DNA of 64,000 bases from Cohnella laeviribosi DSM 21336 (GTDB lineage: Bacteria > Bacillota > Bacilli > Paenibacillales > Paenibacillaceae), in the NCBI RefSeq assembly GCF_000378425.1, contig NZ_KB899816.1, positions 1 through 64,000 of the forward strand, given 5' to 3'. Position numbers and translations under genes: made by a program. Under the pieces are notes generated by a model that worked only from the letters and a program-made list of their open reading frames with translations, was not told the origin of the DNA and did no database searches. This document shows, in pieces, positions 52,588-61,989 of the stretch (positions are counted from its first letter, which is position 1; each line of letters opens with the position of its first letter).

Positions 52588-53832
52588 TCAAATAAATTCC
52601 TTGAATATGTTTTTGAACCATTCCCTGATGCCGGGTTTGGATGACGTAGTCCCTCCTGCCGCCTTGCTCTTGGCCGGGCGTTTAGCGGCTGACGCGCCAT
52701 GCGTGCGGACATACTTCGTAACATATTGAATCATGCCGACCCCGCTGCTAAACGACGGATCGCGCACGCCGATGAAATCGGGCACCGCAATCCGGACATT
52801 GGACTCCAGTTCGCTTTGGGCGAGCGTTAGCACTCCCGGCATGGACACCGAGCCGCCCGTCAACACGTATCCGTTGATCTTGTCCAAATAACCAAGCCGC
52901 TTCACTTCCTGCCTGATCATATGGAAGATTTCCTGCATGCGCGGTTCGATGATGATGGCCAGATCGTATTGGGAAAATTCCTTCTCCACGTTGCTCCCGA
53001 CCCGCATCACTTTGAATTTCTGGTCCTCCGCGGCATCCTCCGTGCGGGCGCATCCGAATTTGAGCTTGATCTTCTCGGCATGCTCCGTCTGCGTCTTGAG
53101 CCCGTAGCAAATATCGCTCGTGACGTAATCCCCGCCGATCGGCAGCGTGGATACGGCCGCAAGGCTTCCGCCTTCGAAAATCGCGATGGTCGTCGCGCCG
53201 GCGCCGATATCGGCCAGAACCGTTCCCATCTGCTTCTCGTCCTTGGTCAGCGCCATCATGCCCGACGCCAACGACATCAGCACGATGCCGGAAATTTTAA
53301 GGCCTGCCTTCTCCACGCAGCGCATCAGGTTATGTACGGCAGCCTTCGTGCCCGTAATGATGGTGCATTCGACTTCCAGACGAACGCCGATCATGCCTCG
53401 CGGATCCTGAATCCCCGGCAACCCGTCTACCAGAAACTGCTTCGGCAAAAGGCCGATAATTTCCCGCTCGGGCGGCAAAGCCACGACCCTGGCCGCCTGC
53501 AACACGCGCTCGATGTCCTCCTCGCCGATCTCCCGGTCTTCGTTCGATACGGCGACGACGCCGTGATTGCTCTGCAGCGAGATATGATTGCCGGCAATCC
53601 CGACGTATACTTCGCTAATCGTAATGCCGACCATGCGCTCGGCATGATCGACCGCGTTGCGGATCGATTGAACGGTCTGATCAATATCGACAATGGCGCC
53701 TTTACGGATGCCTTCGGAATCCGCAGAGCCGACGCCAATGATGTTAATGGACCCGTTGCTGATTTCCCCTATAATCACCCGGACTTTAGATGTGCCTATG
53801 TCCAAACTGACAATGAGGTCATTACTGCTCAA
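52588..53832 (-). CDS. ftsA: Cell division protein FtsA
   Basis: The 414-residue actin-like ATPase anchors FtsZ filaments to the membrane. Actin-fold phosphate loops are DIGTSKVRVIIGE (residues 11-23) and LADIGAGATTIAIFEGG. A 1C-type domain follows (about residues 85-160). The C-terminal amphipathic helix is GIREWFKNIFKEFI. Between them is a Lys/Ala/Ser-rich linker. The start is a TTG at 53832 behind GGGAGGTGCC. It is preceded by a 219-bp regulatory region with several promoters. Confidence 0.97.
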   Translation of the reverse strand: MSSNDLIVSLDIGTSKVRVIIGEISNGSINIIGVGSADSEGIRKGAIVDIDQTVQSIRNAVDHAERMVGITISEVYVGIAGNHISLQSNHGVVAVSNEDREIGEEDIERVLQAARVVALPPEREIIGLLPKQFLVDGLPGIQDPRGMIGVRLEVECTIITGTKAAVHNLMRCVEKAGLKISGIVLMSLASGMMALTKDEKQMGTVLADIGAGATTIAIFEGGSLAAVSTLPIGGDYVTSDICYGLKTQTEHAEKIKLKFGCARTEDAAEDQKFKVMRVGSNVEKEFSQYDLAIIIEPRMQEIFHMIRQEVKRLGYLDKINGYVLTGGSVSMPGVLTLAQSELESNVRIAVPDFIGVRDPSFSSGVGMIQYVTKYVRTHGASAAKRPAKSKAAGGTTSSKPGIREWFKNIFKEFI

Positions 53833-53891
53833 CCGGTGGCACCTCCCGTTGGTCGATGAAAATGCTATGATATGGGACGCTTCCTCTACAT

Positions 53892-53918
53892 ATTCAACGT
53901 CTGCGAGGTTTTCCCTCT
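53892..53918 (-). promoter_or_regulatory. Candidate sigma-H promoter of ftsAZ
   Basis: On the minus strand AGAGGGAAA (53910-53918, one mismatch to RnAGGAwwW) and GTTGAAT (53892-53898, full match to RnnGAAT) are separated by 11 bp. Bacillus ftsAZ also has a sigma-H promoter used at sporulation onset. Confidence 0.55.
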
Positions 53919-53999
53919 TTTTTCAACAAAATTTTTCCCGCTTTCAGCATAAGCAATTTATTCCTATCAGACTATCGATTCCCGGAGTCCATAAAAGAA

Positions 54000-54008
54000 A
54001 TTCTAGCA
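54000..54008 (-). promoter_or_regulatory. Extended -10 promoter of ftsAZ
   Basis: On the minus strand the extended -10 TGCTAGAAT is present about 165 bp before ftsA. No clear -35 was found, and it is weakly supported. Confidence 0.35.
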
Positions 54009-54051
54009 CTCTTTGCCTCGGTTGAGTAGAGACCTTTTCCTTATGTTTTCC

Positions 54052-54813
54052 TCATGAATCGCCTTGAGACGGGGCGTTTTGTGCCGAAAACGGCTGATAC
54101 GTATCCGCCTCCAGCAAAACGACCCTGCCCGGCTCCCGGTTCTCTACGATTTCGGAAAGGAGCGCCGCCTTCTCCGGCAATCGTTCAACCGTCGTCACCA
54201 CTTCGAAACGCGACCGCGTATAAATCCGGATCCGGTCCGGATAGGCGGTGGAAGGGTCCGGAGCGATCTGGGACAAGTCCCTGAGCAGCGATTCCGGCAG
54301 CCCTTCCAGCGCCCGGCACAGCGCGTTGCGCCGCTCGTCGCCCTCCTTCCAGCCGGTCAGGATCGGCTTGTCCGGCAAGGCGCCGGACGCCGGCACCGAC
54401 AGCCCGTTGGAAAGGACGATGCGCGTCTTGCCGGAAGCGTCCAGCTCGACCGCGACTTCGCCATATTCCTTGACGGCGACCTCGACTTTGCCCGGAAACC
54501 GCTTGTCCACTTTGACCGATTGGACCGCCTTCAGCGTTTCGATGCGCCGCTCAAGCTCCTTGGCGCTCGGAAAGAAAAACGACTCTCCTTCCCGGACTCC
54601 GGCAGCCTTCAACACTTCGTCCGCCGGAAGATGAACCGTTCCCGTTACTTGAATGGACGATATCCGGGACAAAGAGGAACGAAAGAACAGGACGATCATG
54701 GCGATCGCAAACAGCACGAATACGATCCACAGCAGCTTGCCGCCTCTGCGCCGCGGAGATGTTCCTTCTTCCGCGTCCGTTTTTTTCAAAGCGGGTATCC
54801 GTTCCGCCACCAT
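54052..54813 (-). CDS. divIB: Cell division protein DivIB/FtsQ
   Basis: The 253-residue bitopic protein has a basic cytoplasmic N-terminus (KKTDAEEGTSPRRRGGK), one membrane helix (LLWIVFVLFAIAMIVLFF, about residues 28-45), a POTRA domain and the FtsQ/DivIB beta domain. The POTRA domain shows ISSIQVTGTVHLPADEVLKAAGV. The beta domain shows RFPGKVEVAVKEYGEVAVE. It stabilises the divisome with FtsL and DivIC. The ATG at 54813 follows GGGGAGAGGAGC. It lies downstream of murA, with a terminator-like hairpin in between, so a further promoter may serve it. Confidence 0.92.
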   Translation of the reverse strand: MVAERIPALKKTDAEEGTSPRRRGGKLLWIVFVLFAIAMIVLFFRSSLSRISSIQVTGTVHLPADEVLKAAGVREGESFFFPSAKELERRIETLKAVQSVKVDKRFPGKVEVAVKEYGEVAVELDASGKTRIVLSNGLSVPASGALPDKPILTGWKEGDERRNALCRALEGLPESLLRDLSQIAPDPSTAYPDRIRIYTRSRFEVVTTVERLPEKAALLSEIVENREPGRVVLLEADTYQPFSAQNAPSQGDS

Positions 54814-54901
54814 GCTCCTCTCCCCTCGCTCCCGTTCGGTCTCCGTAACTTGTTCACGTTTGGCTTCTCCCGTCTTGCCGGCGGCTTGTCCCGCGGCGCG
54901 G

Positions 54902-54930
54902 ACAAAAATCCCCCGCCAAAGAAAGGGGAT
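54902..54930 (-). terminator. Terminator-like hairpin after murA
   Basis: On the minus strand ATCCCC pairs with GGGGAT around a 10-nt loop, followed by TTTTTG. Confidence 0.55.
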
Positions 54931-54951
54931 GACGCTTCAGCGGGGAACCCT

Positions 54952-56238
54952 TCAGCGAAGGGCCGCGATATTCGCCTTGTCGGTTTCCTGATGCCTGGCG
55001 ATGCGGCCTCCCAATCGGCTAAACATATCTTCAATCCGGTCGTATCCTCTATCGATATGATGCACTTGCTCGATCACCGTTCGCCCCTCGGCCGCCAGAC
55101 CCGCAATCACCAGCGCGGCGCCGGCGCGAAGATCCGTCGCCTCCACCGTCGTTCCGTACAGCCGGGGCACGCCGCGAATAAAGGCGGTGTTCAAATCGAG
55201 GCGGATATCGGCGCCCATTCGGCACAATTCCTCCGCATGCTTGAACCGTCCCTCGAAAATCGTCTCTTTGATCACGCTGACGCCGTCGGCAAGCGCAAGC
55301 AAAATCATCATCTGCGCCTGCAAATCGGTCGGAAAAGCCGGATAAGGCGAGGTGACGACCCGAGGAACGGCGCGTGGGCGGTCAGTCGCGCGGACTTTCA
55401 TTATATCATTCTCGACTTGAATTTGAACACCGGCGCGGCGCAGAACATGAATCAAGGAGGTCAGATGGCCCGGCTGCGCGCCGGTCAGCGTCACTTCGCC
55501 TTTCGTCGCGGCGGCCGCCACCATGACCGTTCCGGTCACGATGCGGTCCGGTATAACTTCAAAATCGCAGCCGGACAGTGAGGACACGCCCTCGATGACG
55601 ATCGTATCCGTACCCGCCCCCCGGACGATGGCTCCCATCTCGTTCAAAAATCGCTGCAGGTCCTGAATTTCCGGCTCGCGGGCGGCGCCGACGATGGTCG
55701 TCCTGCCTTCGGCAAGAACGGCCGCCATCATAATATTTTCCGTCGCCCCGACGCTCGGAAAATCGAGAATAATCTCCGCTCCGCGCAGCCGCCCCGACCG
55801 GCAAACGATGCGGTTGCCCGTCGCCTCGATGTTCGCGCCGAGCGCTTCCAGGCCGCGCAAATGCAGGTCGATTTTACGCTCTCCGATCGCGCAGCCGCCA
55901 GGCTGATACACCTGCACTTCCCCAAAGCGGGCAAGCAGCGGCCCCATCAGAAAAACCGAAGAGCGCATCCGGCGCATCAGGCTTTCCGGAACGTGCGACG
56001 ACGATGCGCCGGAACCGTCGACCGTAACCGTCCCGCCGCGGAACGCCGTCCGGCAGCCCAGATCCTGCAGAATGTCAAGCATGACTTGAATGTCGAGCAG
56101 TCGGGGGACATTGCGAATGGTTACCGCTCCGTCCGCCAGTATGCTGGCGGCAAGTATCGGCAGAGCGGCGTTTTTGGCTCCGTGGATGCGTATGGTGCCC
56201 GAAAGCGGCACGCCGCCTTCAATCACCAATTTGTCCAA
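54952..56238 (-). CDS. murA: UDP-N-acetylglucosamine 1-carboxyvinyltransferase
   Basis: The 428-residue cytosolic enzyme makes the first dedicated step of peptidoglycan synthesis, transferring enolpyruvate to UDP-GlcNAc. It has the two-domain fold of EPSP/MurA enzymes (GTIRIHGAKNAALPILAAS at residues 15-33). The loop with Cys116 in YQPGGCAIGERKIDLH is the residue that fosfomycin alkylates. The start is a TTG at 56238 behind GGAGG. The GTG at 56265 overlaps murB. It lies between murB and divIB. Confidence 0.95.
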   Translation of the reverse strand: MDKLVIEGGVPLSGTIRIHGAKNAALPILAASILADGAVTIRNVPRLLDIQVMLDILQDLGCRTAFRGGTVTVDGSGASSSHVPESLMRRMRSSVFLMGPLLARFGEVQVYQPGGCAIGERKIDLHLRGLEALGANIEATGNRIVCRSGRLRGAEIILDFPSVGATENIMMAAVLAEGRTTIVGAAREPEIQDLQRFLNEMGAIVRGAGTDTIVIEGVSSLSGCDFEVIPDRIVTGTVMVAAAATKGEVTLTGAQPGHLTSLIHVLRRAGVQIQVENDIMKVRATDRPRAVPRVVTSPYPAFPTDLQAQMMILLALADGVSVIKETIFEGRFKHAEELCRMGADIRLDLNTAFIRGVPRLYGTTVEATDLRAGAALVIAGLAAEGRTVIEQVHHIDRGYDRIEDMFSRLGGRIARHQETDKANIAALR

Positions 56239-56254
56239 GGGATTCACCTCCGGA

Positions 56255-57160
56255 TTACCGTTCACCCATCAACAGAACCTCCGGCACCAGTCGAATTCCG
56301 AAACGTTCTTCCACGGTGCTTTGTATCCGATGCATGAGGGTGAGGACGTCCTCGGCCGTAGCCCCGCCAAGATTGACGATAAAGTTGGCGTGCAGAAGGG
56401 AAACCTCGGCCCCGCCTACGCGGGCGCCCTTCAATCCAGCGGCCTCGATGAGCCGCGCGGAATAATCGTTCGGCGGATTGCGGAACACGCTGCCGGCGCT
56501 AGCCTCTTGCAGAGGCTGGGTGCGCAGCCGCCGTTCCTTGAACGTCGCCATCACGGCGGCGATCTCCTTGCGGTCGCCGTGTTCGAGGACAAACGTCGCT
56601 CCCGTTACGATGCCCCGGCGCTCGTGCAGGATCGAGTGGCGGTAGCCGAATTTCATATCTTCCTTTCCGTACGTCCCGCTGCTACCGTCTTCCCAGACGA
56701 TATCGGCCGACTTGAAAATGCGTGACACGTCGGAACCGTTCGCTCCGGCATTCATGTAAACCGCGCCCCCTACCGAACCCGGAATTCCTCCCGCGAATTC
56801 CAGTCCGGTAAGGCCTTGCTTGCCGGCCATGACCGACAGCTTGATGAAGGAATAGGCGGCGCCTGCGCAGACGGTATTGTTGTCAAATGCAATGGTGTCG
56901 AACCCGCTGCCCAGTTTGATGACCGCTCCCCTGACTCCCTTGTCGGACACGAGCGTATTGGAGCCGCGGCCGAGCGGCGTCCAAGGCACGCCATGCTTAT
57001 GAAGAAGCCTCAGCGTTTCGGACAACTGTTCGCGGGATTCGGGAACGATGAAGAGGTCCGCAGGGCCGCCGATCTTCCAAGTCGTATGCTCGGCGAGCGG
57101 TTCGTTCAACTTCACGTGCCCGACTCGGGCTTGTTCCAATTCCGCGACCAACCGTTGCAT
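56255..57160 (-). CDS. murB: UDP-N-acetylenolpyruvoylglucosamine reductase
   Basis: The 301-residue flavoenzyme reduces the MurA product with NADPH to UDP-MurNAc. The FAD-binding part begins TWKIGGPADLFIVPESREQL. Further marks are LGRGSNTLVSDKGVRG, GIPGSVGGAVYMNAGANG (glycine motif), FGYRHSILHE, and the active-site Ser in SAGSVFRNPPND. It belongs to the type IIb MurB found in Bacillus, without the type I insert. The ATG at 57160 follows GGAGGAACA. Its stop overlaps nothing and lies 17 bp before the murA TTG. It is in the standard order murG-murB-divIB. Confidence 0.95.
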   Translation of the reverse strand: MQRLVAELEQARVGHVKLNEPLAEHTTWKIGGPADLFIVPESREQLSETLRLLHKHGVPWTPLGRGSNTLVSDKGVRGAVIKLGSGFDTIAFDNNTVCAGAAYSFIKLSVMAGKQGLTGLEFAGGIPGSVGGAVYMNAGANGSDVSRIFKSADIVWEDGSSGTYGKEDMKFGYRHSILHERRGIVTGATFVLEHGDRKEIAAVMATFKERRLRTQPLQEASAGSVFRNPPNDYSARLIEAAGLKGARVGGAEVSLLHANFIVNLGGATAEDVLTLMHRIQSTVEERFGIRLVPEVLLMGER

Positions 57161-57308
57161 GAATGTTCCTCCAATTCCGAAAGCTTATCAGTCCGCTGCC
57201 GCGCTGCCTTACGCATGCCGGTTCGACAGTCACGATTACGCTTCATCTTATGACGAGCGGCACGGTGTGGTGACAAACGCCCAGCAGCCGAACCTTTGCA
57301 TTCCTGTA

Positions 57309-58421
57309 TTAATTACGTTTGCTTATAATTTCTTTCATCTGTCCGTAAATGGTCGCGGCCGCTTCGGGCATGCCCAGGCCGCGGGCCGCCCGCGACATCG
57401 CCTCGCGGCGCGCGGGATCGCCCATGATGCCGGCGATAGACGCGAACAGGGCGTCCCCCGTCAGCTGCTTCTCCAGAATCATCACCGACGCTCCCGCAGC
57501 CGCAAGGCTCTCGGCATTGGGCTGCTGATGATTGTTGGTGACGTTCGGAGAAGGCACCAGAATGGACGGGACGCCGAGCGACGTGATCTCGGCAAGGGAA
57601 GAGGCGCCCGCGCGGCTGACGACAAGCGAGGCGGCCGCCAGCACTTCCGGCATGTTGTGCACGTAAGGCAGCACATGAACGCGGCTTGCCAGGGCGGAGA
57701 GCTGTTCCTTCATCCGCGCGAGCGTCTCTTCGTAATAGCGTTCGCCAGTGACGAAAACGTAGTGCACGCCCGAAAGGGACGCAAGCTTAGGGGCCATTTC
57801 CGCCACCGCATCGTTCAGCGCTTTGGCGCCGCGGCTGCCGCCGACGACAAGCACAAACGGCGTGCCGTCGGAAAGGCCGAGCGAAGCGAACCCCTTCCGC
57901 CGGTCCGCCCGGGCGACGGCCGAAGCGCACGGATTGCCGGCATGCACGACATAGGACTTGCCCTTGAAGTAAGGTTTCGAATCCGCGAAGCTGACGGCGA
58001 CTCCGTCCGCGTAACGGCTCAAAAATTTGTTGGTCAGCCCGGGAACGACATTCTGCTCGTGAATGAGCGTCGGGATGCCGAGCTTCGATGCCGCGTACAC
58101 GACCGGTCCGCACACGTAACCGCCGGTGCCGACCACGATGTCCGGCTTGAATTTGCGGAGCAGCTCTTTGGAGCGTCTCACGCCCCGGAGGAAGCGCGCG
58201 ACCGTCCGGACGTTTTCCAGCGACAGCGAACGGCGGAAGCCGGTAATGTGAATGCTCTCGAACGGAATCCCCTGTTCGGGGACGATGCGGCTTTCCAGTC
58301 CGCGCTCCGTTCCGATGTACAGCAGCGAGGAATCGGGCTCGCGCTCCTTGACCTCGCGGCCGATCGCAAGCGCGGGGTAAATATGCCCGCCGGTGCCTCC
58401 CCCGGTCAACACGATACGCAT
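57309..58421 (-). CDS. murG: UDP-GlcNAc:undecaprenyl-PP-MurNAc-pentapeptide GlcNAc transferase
   Basis: The 370-residue peripheral membrane glycosyltransferase (GT28) makes lipid II. It has the donor and lipid motifs VLTGGGTGGHIYPALAI (residues 4-20), VGTGGYVCGPVVYAA, and HEQNVVPGLTNKFLSR. The C-terminal domain has VLVVGGSRGAKALND and SRAGASSLAEITSLGVPSILVPSP, which bind UDP-GlcNAc. ATG 58421 follows GAGGTGACC. Longer in-frame extensions upstream belong to the out-of-frame spoVE gene. The 148-bp gap to murB contains no feature I could identify. Confidence 0.96.
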   Translation of the reverse strand: MRIVLTGGGTGGHIYPALAIGREVKEREPDSSLLYIGTERGLESRIVPEQGIPFESIHITGFRRSLSLENVRTVARFLRGVRRSKELLRKFKPDIVVGTGGYVCGPVVYAASKLGIPTLIHEQNVVPGLTNKFLSRYADGVAVSFADSKPYFKGKSYVVHAGNPCASAVARADRRKGFASLGLSDGTPFVLVVGGSRGAKALNDAVAEMAPKLASLSGVHYVFVTGERYYEETLARMKEQLSALASRVHVLPYVHNMPEVLAAASLVVSRAGASSLAEITSLGVPSILVPSPNVTNNHQQPNAESLAAAGASVMILEKQLTGDALFASIAGIMGDPARREAMSRAARGLGMPEAAATIYGQMKEIISKRN

Positions 58422-58429
58422 ACGAACGG

Positions 58430-59527
58430 TCACCTCGAATAACGGGATAGATTTAGCAAAATGCCGAGCGCCGTCAGCAGCAGCGTAAGCGAGGAGCCTC
58501 CGTAACTGACGAGCGGCAGCGTGATGCCCGTAACCGGCAGCAGGCCGATGACGACGCCCACGTTGATCAGCACCTGAACGCCGAGGATGCCGACGATCCC
58601 CGCGGCCAGAAAGCTGCCGAACGGGTCGCTCAGCGTAATGGCGCACCGCATGCCCCGCCAGATGAGAATCAGAAACAGCAGAAGCAGCAGCGATCCGCCG
58701 ATGAAGCCGAGCTCTTCGGCCAGAATCGAAAAGATAAAATCGGTCTGCGGCTCGGGCAGGTAATTGTATTTCTGCCGGCTCATGCCGAGCCCCAGCCCGA
58801 CAAGCCCGCCGGGCCCGATCGCATAGAGCGACTGGATCGCCTGGTAACCGGCGCCCAGCGGGTCCTGCCAAGGATCGAGAAACGCGGTGATCCGCTGCAG
58901 ACGGTAGGGCGCCGCGGCGATCAGGCCGACGAGCCCGGCCGCTCCGATCAGCGCCAGCCCGCCCAAGTGGACGAGCCTCGCGCCCGCCACGAAGATGACA
59001 AGCAGCGACGCGCCGATCATAACCGCTCCGGTCCCCAGATCGGGTTGAAGCATGATCAGGCCGAACGCAGCGCCGAGGATGGCAAGCGGAGGCAGCAGCC
59101 CCTGCGTGAACGAATGCATCCGATCCTGGCGTTCGGCCAGAAAACGGGCCAGAAACAAAATCATGGCCAGCTTCATGAATTCCGAAGGCTGAATGCCGAA
59201 GGATCCGACCCCAAGCCAGCTGCGGGCGCCGCCCCGCACGACGCCGACGCCCGGAACGAGCACGACGACCAGCAGCGCAAAGCATACGATCAGTCCGGGC
59301 AGCGACCATTTCCGCCACCGCCAGTAATCGACGTTCATCGTGACGAACATCGCGGCTACGCCCATGGCGGCGAACAGCAGCTGGCGCTTGACGTAATAAA
59401 ATTTGTCTCCGTAATCGTGGAAGGCGGCTACGGCGCTGGAGCTGTACACCATGACAACGCCGATCGCCAAAATGGCGATCGTCGCCGCGATCATCCAGAT
59501 GTCGGGAGCGGAACGGGACTTGACCAT
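58430..59527 (-). CDS. spoVE: SEDS-family lipid II polymerase SpoVE/FtsW
   Basis: The 365-residue membrane protein has about ten helices and SEDS landmarks: ARSWLGVGSFGIQPSEFMKLAMI, LQPDLGTGAVM, and the C-terminal LPLVSYGGSSLTLLLTALGILLN. It polymerises glycan strands with a partner class B PBP. The gene is at the position of Bacillus spoVE (murD-spoVE-murG) and has its length. FtsW is the vegetative paralogue and could be the real role here. ATG 59527 follows GAGGTGTCC. An upstream in-frame start at 59566 is less likely. Confidence 0.9.
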   Translation of the reverse strand: MVKSRSAPDIWMIAATIAILAIGVVMVYSSSAVAAFHDYGDKFYYVKRQLLFAAMGVAAMFVTMNVDYWRWRKWSLPGLIVCFALLVVVLVPGVGVVRGGARSWLGVGSFGIQPSEFMKLAMILFLARFLAERQDRMHSFTQGLLPPLAILGAAFGLIMLQPDLGTGAVMIGASLLVIFVAGARLVHLGGLALIGAAGLVGLIAAAPYRLQRITAFLDPWQDPLGAGYQAIQSLYAIGPGGLVGLGLGMSRQKYNYLPEPQTDFIFSILAEELGFIGGSLLLLLFLILIWRGMRCAITLSDPFGSFLAAGIVGILGVQVLINVGVVIGLLPVTGITLPLVSYGGSSLTLLLTALGILLNLSRYSR

Positions 59528-59575
59528 GGTACCGGACACCTCACGTAAGCGAAGAAGTGGGGACATGCCCCCTTC

Positions 59576-61021
59576 TTACAACGTATGCGCCGATTCCTTA
59601 AAAATGCGGCCCCGCACTTCGTAGGACGGAAACATATCCCAGCTTGCGCAGGCCGGAGACAGCAGCACGGCGTCTCCGGGTTCCGCAAGCTTCGAAGCTT
59701 CCCTGACGGCAAGGCGCAGCGTTTCGGCGGCATCATCAACAGGATCGACGATTCTTACCGCCGCCAAACCGGCCGCTTCCGCCACTTTCGCAATCTTTTC
59801 CCGCGTCTGGCCGAGCGCGACGACGCCTTTGAGCCGGCGGCGGAACGCCGGCAGCAGTTCCATGTAGTCCGAGCCGCGGTCCAGTCCGCCGGCGATCAGC
59901 ACGATCGGCGCGGACAGCGATGCGATCGACATCGCCGTCGCCGTCGGATTCGTCGCTTTGGAGTCGTTGTAATACTTCACGCCGCGGAACGTGCCGACGT
60001 ACTCGAGCCGATGCTCCACGCCGGTAAACGTCTCAAGCGGCTCGACAAGCTTCTCCGGAGCCGCGCCGGCCGCCAGCGCGACCGCGATCGCCGCGAGCGC
60101 GTTGGCCGCGTTGTGCCGTCCCGGCAGGCCCAGCCGGTCGACCGGAACGATCGGCACCTCCGTGCCGTCGCCGGGACGGTACACGATCATGCGGCGCACG
60201 CTCCCCGCCGGCTCCTCGTCCTCCGAAGGACGGAGGGATGGAAACGGCGGCTCCACGCACACGCCGCGCTCAAGCCGCCGCGCCAGCGCGAACGGCAGGC
60301 GCCTCGCCCGGAACGACTCGGCCAGCTTCCGGCAGACCGGGTCGTCCGCATTGTACACCGCCGTGTCGTCTTCCGTCTGGTTGGCGAATAATTTCGCCTT
60401 GGAGCCGACATAATCCTCCATCGTTCCGTGATAATCGAGATGCGTTTCGGCGACGTTGAGCAGGCAGGCGATCTTGGGACGGAACGCGGTCGTCCCCTTG
60501 AGTTGAAAGCTGCTCAGCTCCGCGACGAGCCAGCCGTTCGGGTCGGCTTCCAGCACCGCGTCGCACAGCGGGCGGCCGATGTTGCCGGCGACAAGCGGCT
60601 TAAGGCCCGCCGCCTCCAGCAGCTTGCCCGTCCACGTCGTCGTCGTCGTTTTGCCGTTGGAGCCGGTGATGCCGACGATCGGCGCGGGCGAAATATGCCA
60701 CGCCACCTCGACTTCCGTCACCACCTCTACGCCAAGCTCCGCAGCCTTGACGAGCGGCGGCGACGTGTACGGGATGCCGGGATTTTTGACCAGCAGCGCC
60801 GTATCCGGCGTCACCAGGTCGTCCGGATGTTCCCCGCACACAACAGAAATGCCCAAAGCTTCGAGTTCCGAAGCTTCGGGGCATTGTTCGCGGGGCTTGC
60901 GGTCGCTTGCGACGACGACGGCCCCCGCCTCGTAAAACAGCTTTGCGGCGGCGACGCCGCTTCGCGCAAGACCGAGGACGACGACGCGGCGTCCCCTGTA
61001 GTGGGTTGGCTGTTCCATCAT
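59576..61021 (-). CDS. murD: UDP-N-acetylmuramoylalanine-D-glutamate ligase
   Basis: The 481-residue Mur ligase adds D-glutamate to UDP-MurNAc-L-Ala. The N-terminal Rossmann domain begins VVVLGLARSGVAAAKLFYEAG. The central ATPase has [15 protein letters not shown] (about residues 125-139) and the lysine/His motifs in CLLNVAETHLDYHG. The C-terminal domain has GVEHRLEYVGTFRGVKYYNDSKATNP. ATG 61021 follows AAGGGGATATAGA. A second ATG follows directly. It starts one base after the mraY stop. An insertion near residues 225-255 (PPFPSLRPSEDEE) makes it slightly longer than Bacillus MurD (451). Confidence 0.95.
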   Translation of the reverse strand: MMEQPTHYRGRRVVVLGLARSGVAAAKLFYEAGAVVVASDRKPREQCPEASELEALGISVVCGEHPDDLVTPDTALLVKNPGIPYTSPPLVKAAELGVEVVTEVEVAWHISPAPIVGITGSNGKTTTTTWTGKLLEAAGLKPLVAGNIGRPLCDAVLEADPNGWLVAELSSFQLKGTTAFRPKIACLLNVAETHLDYHGTMEDYVGSKAKLFANQTEDDTAVYNADDPVCRKLAESFRARRLPFALARRLERGVCVEPPFPSLRPSEDEEPAGSVRRMIVYRPGDGTEVPIVPVDRLGLPGRHNAANALAAIAVALAAGAAPEKLVEPLETFTGVEHRLEYVGTFRGVKYYNDSKATNPTATAMSIASLSAPIVLIAGGLDRGSDYMELLPAFRRRLKGVVALGQTREKIAKVAEAAGLAAVRIVDPVDDAAETLRLAVREASKLAEPGDAVLLSPACASWDMFPSYEVRGRIFKESAHTL

Positions 61022-61022
61022 T

Positions 61023-61985
61023 CTATATCCCCTTGTACAAGATGAATCCGGCCAGCGCAAGCACGAGGCCTGCCAGCCAGAACGTCGTGACGACCCGCCA
61101 TTCGGACCAGCCCGACAACTCGAAATGGTGATGAATGGGACTCATTTTGAATACCCTTTTGCCCCGGGTTTTAAACGAAACGACCTGAATGATGACCGAG
61201 AGCATCTCCACGACGAACACGCCGCCGATCAGGATCAGGAGCAGTTCCGTCTTCGTGAGGATCGCCACGGCGGCAAGCCCGCCGCCGATGCCGAGCGAGC
61301 CGGTATCGCCCATGAACACCTTGGCCGGGTGCGCGTTGTAGACCAGAAAACCGAGCACCGCGCCGATCATGGCCGCCGAGAAGACAGCCGCCTCCGATTG
61401 CGACGCCTCCAGCGCGATCAGCGCGTAGGCGCCGAACGCCACAGCGCTTGTCCCCGACAGGAGGCCGTCCAGACCGTCGGTAAAGTTCACCGCGTTGCTC
61501 GCGGCAAAAAAGATCACGATGACAAACAGATAATAGCCCCAGCCGAGATCCAGCGACCAGCCGGTTCCGGGAACCGCAATCGCGGTGGAATGGCCCATCC
61601 GGTACAGCATTACGCAGAAAACGACCGAAAACAGCAGCTGACCGAGCAGCTTCTGCTTCGCCGTAAGGCCGAGCGAACGCTTCAGCGCGATCTTGATGTA
61701 ATCGTCGAGAAACCCGACGAGCCCGAAACCGAGGCACGCGACGATCAGCGCCCAATATTCCGGCCCGCGGTCGGCGAACCGCAAAAAGGCGATCGTGAGC
61801 GACAGCAAGATGATGATTCCGCCCATCGTCGGCGTTCCGGACTTTTTCTGATGGGACTGCGGGCCTTCCGTCCGCACCTGCTGCCCGAATTTGAGCCGCC
61901 GCAGAACCGGGATGCACAGCGGGCCGAGCAGGACGGAGAGCAAGAAGGAGACGCCCATCGTCCACAGCGTTGTCGTATAGTCCAT
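61023..61985 (-). CDS. mraY: Phospho-MurNAc-pentapeptide transferase
   Basis: The 320-residue membrane enzyme makes lipid I from UDP-MurNAc-pentapeptide and undecaprenyl phosphate. Ten helices are predicted. Catalytic aspartates lie in [21 protein letters not shown] and [12 protein letters not shown]. The conserved [11 protein letters not shown] loop is at about residue 283. The target of nucleoside antibiotics. The ATG at 61985 follows GGGGTGAGAGT. It lies between murF and murD with gaps of a few bases, so all are in one transcript. Confidence 0.97.
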   Translation of the reverse strand: MDYTTTLWTMGVSFLLSVLLGPLCIPVLRRLKFGQQVRTEGPQSHQKKSGTPTMGGIIILLSLTIAFLRFADRGPEYWALIVACLGFGLVGFLDDYIKIALKRSLGLTAKQKLLGQLLFSVVFCVMLYRMGHSTAIAVPGTGWSLDLGWGYYLFVIVIFFAASNAVNFTDGLDGLLSGTSAVAFGAYALIALEASQSEAAVFSAAMIGAVLGFLVYNAHPAKVFMGDTGSLGIGGGLAAVAILTKTELLLILIGGVFVVEMLSVIIQVVSFKTRGKRVFKMSPIHHHFELSGWSEWRVVTTFWLAGLVLALAGFILYKGI

Positions 61986-61989
61986 ACTC

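Noticed and set aside
54064-55581. 505-codon plus-strand frame
   Set aside because: It is antisense to divIB and murA, with Arg-rich composition.
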